DNA from: Planctomycetota bacterium
GTDB lineage: Bacteria; Planctomycetota; B15-G4
Length of the DNA: 38,467 nucleotides
Assembly: GCA_029259695.1 (NCBI GenBank)
Contig: JAJDEQ010000171.1
Span: forward strand, 1-38,467
Reading direction: 5' to 3'
Part shown: in pieces, positions 34,411 through 38,467 of the stretch
Layout of the letters: each line of letters begins with the position of its first letter
Position numbering within the stretch: position 1 is the first letter of the stretch
Translations under genes and position numbers: made by a program
The notes under the pieces: model-generated
Told to the model about the DNA's origin: nothing
Database searches by the model: none
What the model saw: the letters and a program-made list of their open reading frames with translations, nothing else

Positions 34411-37395
34411 ATGAGTTCGCCCGCCCGCTCGCCCGCCGCGCTGCTCGCCAGTCTCGTGGCGCTCGCGCTGATCGTGGCGGTGATCTGGTGGCTTGCCCGT
34501 CCGGACGCCCGTGAGACCGGGGAACCGGTGCTGCTCGAGACGCCCCGCGACGATCGCGGTGCTCCCGTCGTGCCGGGACCGATGATCGCCGACCCGGTAC
34601 CGGCGTCGCCCTCGCAGGCGAACCCCGGCGAGGTGACTCCGGCGGCCGTCCCCGCAGAGGTCGGCGAGGGTACAACCGACCAGCCGCAGGCGCTGCCCTC
34701 CGCACGGCTCACGGGTGTCGTCACCGACGAACGGGGCTCCGGAATCGCCGGCGCCACGGTCTTTGCGGTGCCCACTGGCGCCGCCTGCCACGAGATCTTC
34801 GGCCGCTGGGTCCAGGGCACCGAACTGCCCGTGCACGACCTGCCGCGCGTGACGACGGGTGCCGACGGCGCCTTCGCGCTCGACGTGCCCTCGCTGCTGG
34901 GCGCCGCCGGGACCCAATGGCCCTTCGTTCCGGAGCTGGTCGCCCGCGCGGCGGAGTACGGGACCCGGGCGGTGAGCTGCCGCGGCTTCGACGGCCGGGC
35001 CTTCGACGTGGGGCCCATCGCGCTGGCCCCGGGCGGGAGCTTCGCCGGACGAGTGGTCGACGAGAGGGGGCGGGCGCTGGATGCGGTGGCGCTGCACACC
35101 TACGTGCGCCGGCTGCACCCTGCACCCGACGGCAGTCTGTACACCGGCACGATCGAGTCCTTCCTGACCACGACGACTGGCGCCGACGGCCGCTTCGAGG
35201 TGACCGGTTTGCCGGCGTGCCATCTGGGCTACGCCATCGCACTCCAGGGCTTCGTCTCGATCGACGTGTACGGTCTGGAGCTGCCGCCGGGCGGGCATCT
35301 CGACGTTGGCGACATCGTGCTCGAGACGGGCGCGTCGATCAGCGGCTGGGTGACCGACGCCGACGGAGAGCCCGTGCCCGGTGCGCTCCTGCTGGCGAGC
35401 GAGCACGACATCCGCCGCAACAGCTTCGGTTTCGATCCGGGTGACGTGCTGCTCTACGAAGTGCAAGAGGCGACGCGGGACGACGACACACCGCGCGTGC
35501 GGTCCGGCGCCGACGGTCGCTTCACCCTCGACGGGGTGCGCACCTCACTCGTCACCGTGTACGTGGACGCCGTGGGGTTCGAGCCGCTCAAGCTCCCGGG
35601 GGTCGTGGCCGGTGAGCGGTCGCTGGCCTGCGTGGTGCAGCACCGGGCGATGCTCGTGGTGACCGCCGTCGACGACGCATCGGACCAACCGCTCGTCGAC
35701 TTCGGCGTCGAGGTGGTACGAGACGACTTCGTGGACGACCCGTCCGCGAGGCTGCAGTTCGGCATCCTACCGGGCGGCCCCATGTCGGATGTGGACGTCC
35801 GCGCGCAGTTCATCTCCGGCGTCGGCCCCCTGGACAACACCGTGACGGTGAGCGCACCTGGATACGCCACCGAGCGCTTCGTCGTCCCGGGCATGCCCGC
35901 TCCGGGTACGACGCACTTCACCGCGCGCCTGTCCCGGGGGGCGTCCCTGACCGGCCGGCTGGTCGGTGCCGACGGCGGGCCGGTCGGCCAGGGGCTGACG
36001 GGGCTGACCCACCTCGATACGCCCAAGCGCGACTCGGACCGGACGATGGAGGCGCGCTCTGCCGCGGATGGGCGCTTCCGGTTCGACGGCCTGCGCAGCG
36101 GTCGCTGGCAGCTGGTCGTGGGTGCGCTGGAGCCGCTGGCCGGCTTCGCGCTTCACGAGCACGACGTGCTGGATCTCGCCGCGGGCGAGCAGTTCGATCT
36201 GGGTGACGTCGTGCTGCGCGCCGCGGGCACGATCGTCGGCACGGTGTTCGCTGCCGACGGTGTGCCGGTCCCCGGAGCCCTGCTGCACATCGCCGTGGGA
36301 CCGCCCGGCCATCGCAGCCTGCCGCGTGTCTCCGGCCGTCCGGCCGACGTGGTGCTCTCGGACGCCGATGGTCGCTTCCGTTTCGAGTCGCTGATGGACG
36401 GCGAGTACGAGCTGCGTTCGGAGCCGGGAGGCTTGGCCGTGTGCGCGGTGACGGCCGGTGCCACGACGGAGGTCGCCGTCCATCACGCGCGCTCGGGGGT
36501 GGTGGTCGGTCGGGTCACAGCCGGTGGCGCCCCGCTCGCGGATGTGCGCGTGTACCTGCGCGAAGTCGGTGGTAAGCCGATCTTCGGCGCGGCGATCAGT
36601 CGTCGTACGGCTCACACCGATGAGGCCGGCGAGTACCGCCTCGCGGCGGTGACGTCCGGGCCGCACACGCTGACGGTGAGCGTGCCTTCCGGGCCCCGTC
36701 TGAGCGAGTCGTTCGACCTGTCGTGGGGTGAGACCATCGTCCGCGATTTCCAGCTTGGCGGCGCTTCATTGAGTGGCGTCGTCGTGCAGGGGGCGCTTGG
36801 TGTCGCGGCGGCCGACAGTGCGAGTGCCGACACGCAAGGCAGCGGGAGCGGCCCTGCGGACGCCGCCGGTCCGGATGGGTCGACACTCGACACACCCGTC
36901 GCGGAGGCGGCGATCACCCTGCGGCGGCAACCGGATGGCCCCGAGGCCCGGGTGCGCAGTGATGCCGAAGGCCGCTTCGTCGTCCGGCACCTGCCGCCGG
37001 GTGATTGGTCGCTGCGCTGCGATGCTCTGCCGTTCGCGTCGGTCGAAGCGGGGCCGTGGGCGCTCGAGCCCGACGAGCAGGTCGACGGGGTGCGCATCGC
37101 GTTGCCGGCGGGCGCGGCCATATCCGGCGTGGTGGTCCCGCCGCAAAGCGAGATGCTGCCGGCATGGACCTGCGTCGCGTTGTTCGACGCCGAAGGCCAG
37201 GAACGGCGCCGCCTGGAAGACCTGCCCGATGACGGCGCGTTCCGCTTCGCAGGTCTGCCGCCCGGCCCGTGGCGGGTGCGCGTCTTCACGCTGATCTACG
37301 GCGACGGTGACTTCGAGGACAGTCAGCCGCTCACGGAGGTGAGCTTGCAGCTCGACGCGGCCGAACAACGTGACTTGGAGATCGAACTGCCCTGA
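34411..37395 (+). CDS. Large membrane-anchored protein of repeated carboxypeptidase-regulatory-like domains
   Basis: 994 residues. One transmembrane helix (about 10-28, ALLASLVALALIVAVIWWLA) anchors the N-terminus; a Pro/Ala/Glu linker follows to about 95. The rest is eight or nine copies of the CarboxypepD_reg-like beta-sandwich, each marked by '(I/V)SGxVxDxxGxPVPGAxVxxx ... DADGRFRFxxLxxGxYxL': for example LTGVVTDERGSGIAGATVFA, ISGWVTDADGEPVPGALLLA, IVGTVFAADGVPVPGALLHI. These modules usually work as stalks or binding scaffolds; no enzyme domain is visible. It probably extends from the cell surface or into the periplasm. Confidence 0.88.
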   Translation: MSSPARSPAALLASLVALALIVAVIWWLARPDARETGEPVLLETPRDDRGAPVVPGPMIADPVPASPSQANPGEVTPAAVPAEVGEGTTDQPQALPSARLTGVVTDERGSGIAGATVFAVPTGAACHEIFGRWVQGTELPVHDLPRVTTGADGAFALDVPSLLGAAGTQWPFVPELVARAAEYGTRAVSCRGFDGRAFDVGPIALAPGGSFAGRVVDERGRALDAVALHTYVRRLHPAPDGSLYTGTIESFLTTTTGADGRFEVTGLPACHLGYAIALQGFVSIDVYGLELPPGGHLDVGDIVLETGASISGWVTDADGEPVPGALLLASEHDIRRNSFGFDPGDVLLYEVQEATRDDDTPRVRSGADGRFTLDGVRTSLVTVYVDAVGFEPLKLPGVVAGERSLACVVQHRAMLVVTAVDDASDQPLVDFGVEVVRDDFVDDPSARLQFGILPGGPMSDVDVRAQFISGVGPLDNTVTVSAPGYATERFVVPGMPAPGTTHFTARLSRGASLTGRLVGADGGPVGQGLTGLTHLDTPKRDSDRTMEARSAADGRFRFDGLRSGRWQLVVGALEPLAGFALHEHDVLDLAAGEQFDLGDVVLRAAGTIVGTVFAADGVPVPGALLHIAVGPPGHRSLPRVSGRPADVVLSDADGRFRFESLMDGEYELRSEPGGLAVCAVTAGATTEVAVHHARSGVVVGRVTAGGAPLADVRVYLREVGGKPIFGAAISRRTAHTDEAGEYRLAAVTSGPHTLTVSVPSGPRLSESFDLSWGETIVRDFQLGGASLSGVVVQGALGVAAADSASADTQGSGSGPADAAGPDGSTLDTPVAEAAITLRRQPDGPEARVRSDAEGRFVVRHLPPGDWSLRCDALPFASVEAGPWALEPDEQVDGVRIALPAGAAISGVVVPPQSEMLPAWTCVALFDAEGQERRRLEDLPDDGAFRFAGLPPGPWRVRVFTLIYGDGDFEDSQPLTEVSLQLDAAEQRDLEIELP

Positions 37396-37487
37396 GCTGT
37401 GGGCGGCGCATGCTCCCTGGCACGCTCGGCAGCAGCAAATGCACTCCCCCGTCGCGACCGCGCAAGCCGCTTGCGGCTCCCAGGTGT

Positions 37488-37515
37488 TTGACCGAGGTGG
37501 TGGAGCTGTTAGACC
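37488..37515 (+). promoter_or_regulatory. Candidate promoter for the sugar isomerase gene
   Basis: TTGACC (37488-37493), 16-base spacer, extended -10 TG-T-TAGACC (37510-37515). The -10 ends 8 bases before ATG 37524, again with no Shine-Dalgarno, suggesting a leaderless or near-leaderless mRNA. Confidence 0.38.
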
Positions 37516-37523
37516 CTGGTGCG

Positions 37524-38387
37524 ATGACACCCGATCCCCTCGTCACCACGGCCTGCCTCGGCGTGTGCTCGTGGTCGCTGCAACCCGCCACGCCGGCCGA
37601 GCTGGCACGACGGGTGACCGCGACCGGCTTGCAGCACGCGCAGCTGGCGCTCGACCCGCTGCGGGTGGGCGCCTGGCGGGTGGGCCGCACGCTGGACCGC
37701 CTGCGCGATGCCGGAGTCGAGGTGCGCTCCGGCATGTTGGGCATGCGCGACGAGGACTACTCGACGATCGCGTCGATTCGCCGCACGGGTGGGTTGCGCT
37801 CCGACGCCACCTGGCCGGCCAACCGCGCGGCGGCCGCGCAGAACGCGAAGCTCGCTGCGCGTCTGGGTCTGCGCCTGGTGAGTTTCCACGCGGGCTTCCT
37901 GCCCCACGAACGCACGGATCGCGAGCGCGCGACGCTGCTCGAACGCCTGGGCGAGGTGGCGGACGTGTTTGCCGACGAAGGCGTGACCGTCGCGCTCGAG
38001 ACGGGACAGGAGACGGCCGAGGTGTTGCTGGACGTGCTGGCGGAACTCGGTCGCGCCAACGTCGGCGTGAACTTCGACCCGGCCAACATGCTGCTCTACG
38101 GCATGGGCGAACCGGTGGCTGCGCTCGCCGCCCTGGCGCCCCACGTGCGCCAGATCCACGTCAAGGACGCCCGTCGCAGCGGCGTGCCCGAGCAGTGGGG
38201 CGAGGAGGTCCCGGTGGGGCAGGGCGAGGTGGACTGGCGCGCGTTCTTCGACGTGGTCCGGCGGGAGGGGATCGACGTGGACCTGATGATCGAACGCGAG
38301 GCGGGCACGCAGCGCGTGGACGACATCCGGGCGGCTGCGGCGATCGTGCGCCCGCTGGCCCTCGGAGTCGGGGGAGCGTCGGCATGA
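37524..38387 (+). CDS. Sugar phosphate isomerase/epimerase (xylose-isomerase-like TIM barrel)
   Basis: 287 residues, cytoplasmic. The fold family (AP endonuclease 2/xylose isomerase) binds a divalent metal through conserved Glu, Asp and His: VALETGQETA (Glu), NFDPANMLLYGMGEP (Asp), RQIHVKDARR (His, Asp) and LMIEREAG (Glu). The start at ATG 37524 gives a family-like N-terminus (LGVCSWSLQPATPAELARRV). It overlaps the following Gfo/Idh/MocA gene by 4 bases; such pairs commonly work together in oxidising and isomerising sugars such as inositol or unusual keto-sugars. The exact substrate is unknown. Confidence 0.88.
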   Translation: MTPDPLVTTACLGVCSWSLQPATPAELARRVTATGLQHAQLALDPLRVGAWRVGRTLDRLRDAGVEVRSGMLGMRDEDYSTIASIRRTGGLRSDATWPANRAAAAQNAKLAARLGLRLVSFHAGFLPHERTDRERATLLERLGEVADVFADEGVTVALETGQETAEVLLDVLAELGRANVGVNFDPANMLLYGMGEPVAALAALAPHVRQIHVKDARRSGVPEQWGEEVPVGQGEVDWRAFFDVVRREGIDVDLMIEREAGTQRVDDIRAAAAIVRPLALGVGGASA

Positions 38388-38467
38388 CCCACGGCATCGG
38401 CGTGATCGGACTGGGCTTCATGGGACGCACGCACGTCGGTGCCTACCGCGCCGCCGCAGCGGACGGC
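38384..38467 (+). CDS. Gfo/Idh/MocA-family oxidoreductase, N-terminus only
   Basis: Only the first 28 residues are in the window: MTHGIGVIGLGFMGRTHVGA followed by YRAAAADG. The GxGxxG nucleotide motif (GLGFMG) and the following TH are typical of NAD(P)-dependent Gfo/Idh/MocA enzymes. It is coupled (4-base overlap) to the sugar isomerase. Confidence 0.85.
   Translation, partial: MTHGIGVIGLGFMGRTHVGAYRAAAADG

Noticed and set aside
1..38467. CRISPR array or mobile element
   Set aside because: The only tandem repeats found are coding collagen modules and one duplicated signal block. No transposase, integrase or spacer-repeat pattern is present.

Overview
The window is GC-rich, densely coded DNA, most likely from a member of the Planctomycetota, perhaps a deep or uncultured lineage. 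The clearest lineage marker is a 1337-residue secreted protein joining a PVC-type dehydrogenase propeller, HEAT-like repeats, an NPCBM-like domain, a CxxCH cytochrome domain and a DUF1080 domain. Supporting signs are many large secreted or lipid-anchored proteins, a 994-residue chain of regulatory-like beta-sandwich repeats, and few Shine-Dalgarno sites. No tRNA, rRNA, CRISPR array, transposase or phage gene was found.

Layout. (1) 1-4284, minus: two secreted collagen-like proteins. One is cut by the window edge. The other joins a GXY array, a YadA-like head region and a self-cleaving S74 chaperone domain. (2) 4510-13046, minus: a tightly packed polysaccharide operon, read from 13046 downward: GT2, two GT4, a WecA/MraY-type polyprenyl-phosphate sugar-1-phosphate transferase, a membrane protein with a sigma-region-4-like HTH, an FAD sugar-mutase-like oxidoreductase, and a GT4. 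(3) 13256-16038: a small lipoprotein, a TMTC-like membrane glycosyltransferase and a DUF5658-like membrane protein. (4) 16039-19252, plus: an AT-rich regulatory gap, a cysteine-rich MerR regulator, an RpoD-family sigma factor and moaA. (5) 19286-25200, minus: two coupled pairs, a Thr-type sulfatase-fold lipoprotein with a secreted protein, and a second FAD enzyme with a GT2. (6) 25295-28662, plus: a secreted protein, a MATE/MOP transporter and a UDP-HexNAc dehydrogenase. (7) 28818-38467, plus: the PVC fusion, two small membrane or lipid-anchored proteins, the repeat protein, and a sugar isomerase/oxidoreductase pair that runs off the window.

How the genes may work together. The glycan genes could build a lipid-linked glycan: the WecA-like enzyme starts it, the GTs extend it, the FAD enzymes and the dehydrogenase supply modified nucleotide sugars, and the MATE/MOP protein might flip it. 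No Wzy polymerase or ligase was seen. The collagen-like fibres lie next to this locus and are rich in Thr, with only acidic charges in their triplet arrays. A glycosylated, self-assembling surface collagen is therefore a testable idea, not a demonstrated one.
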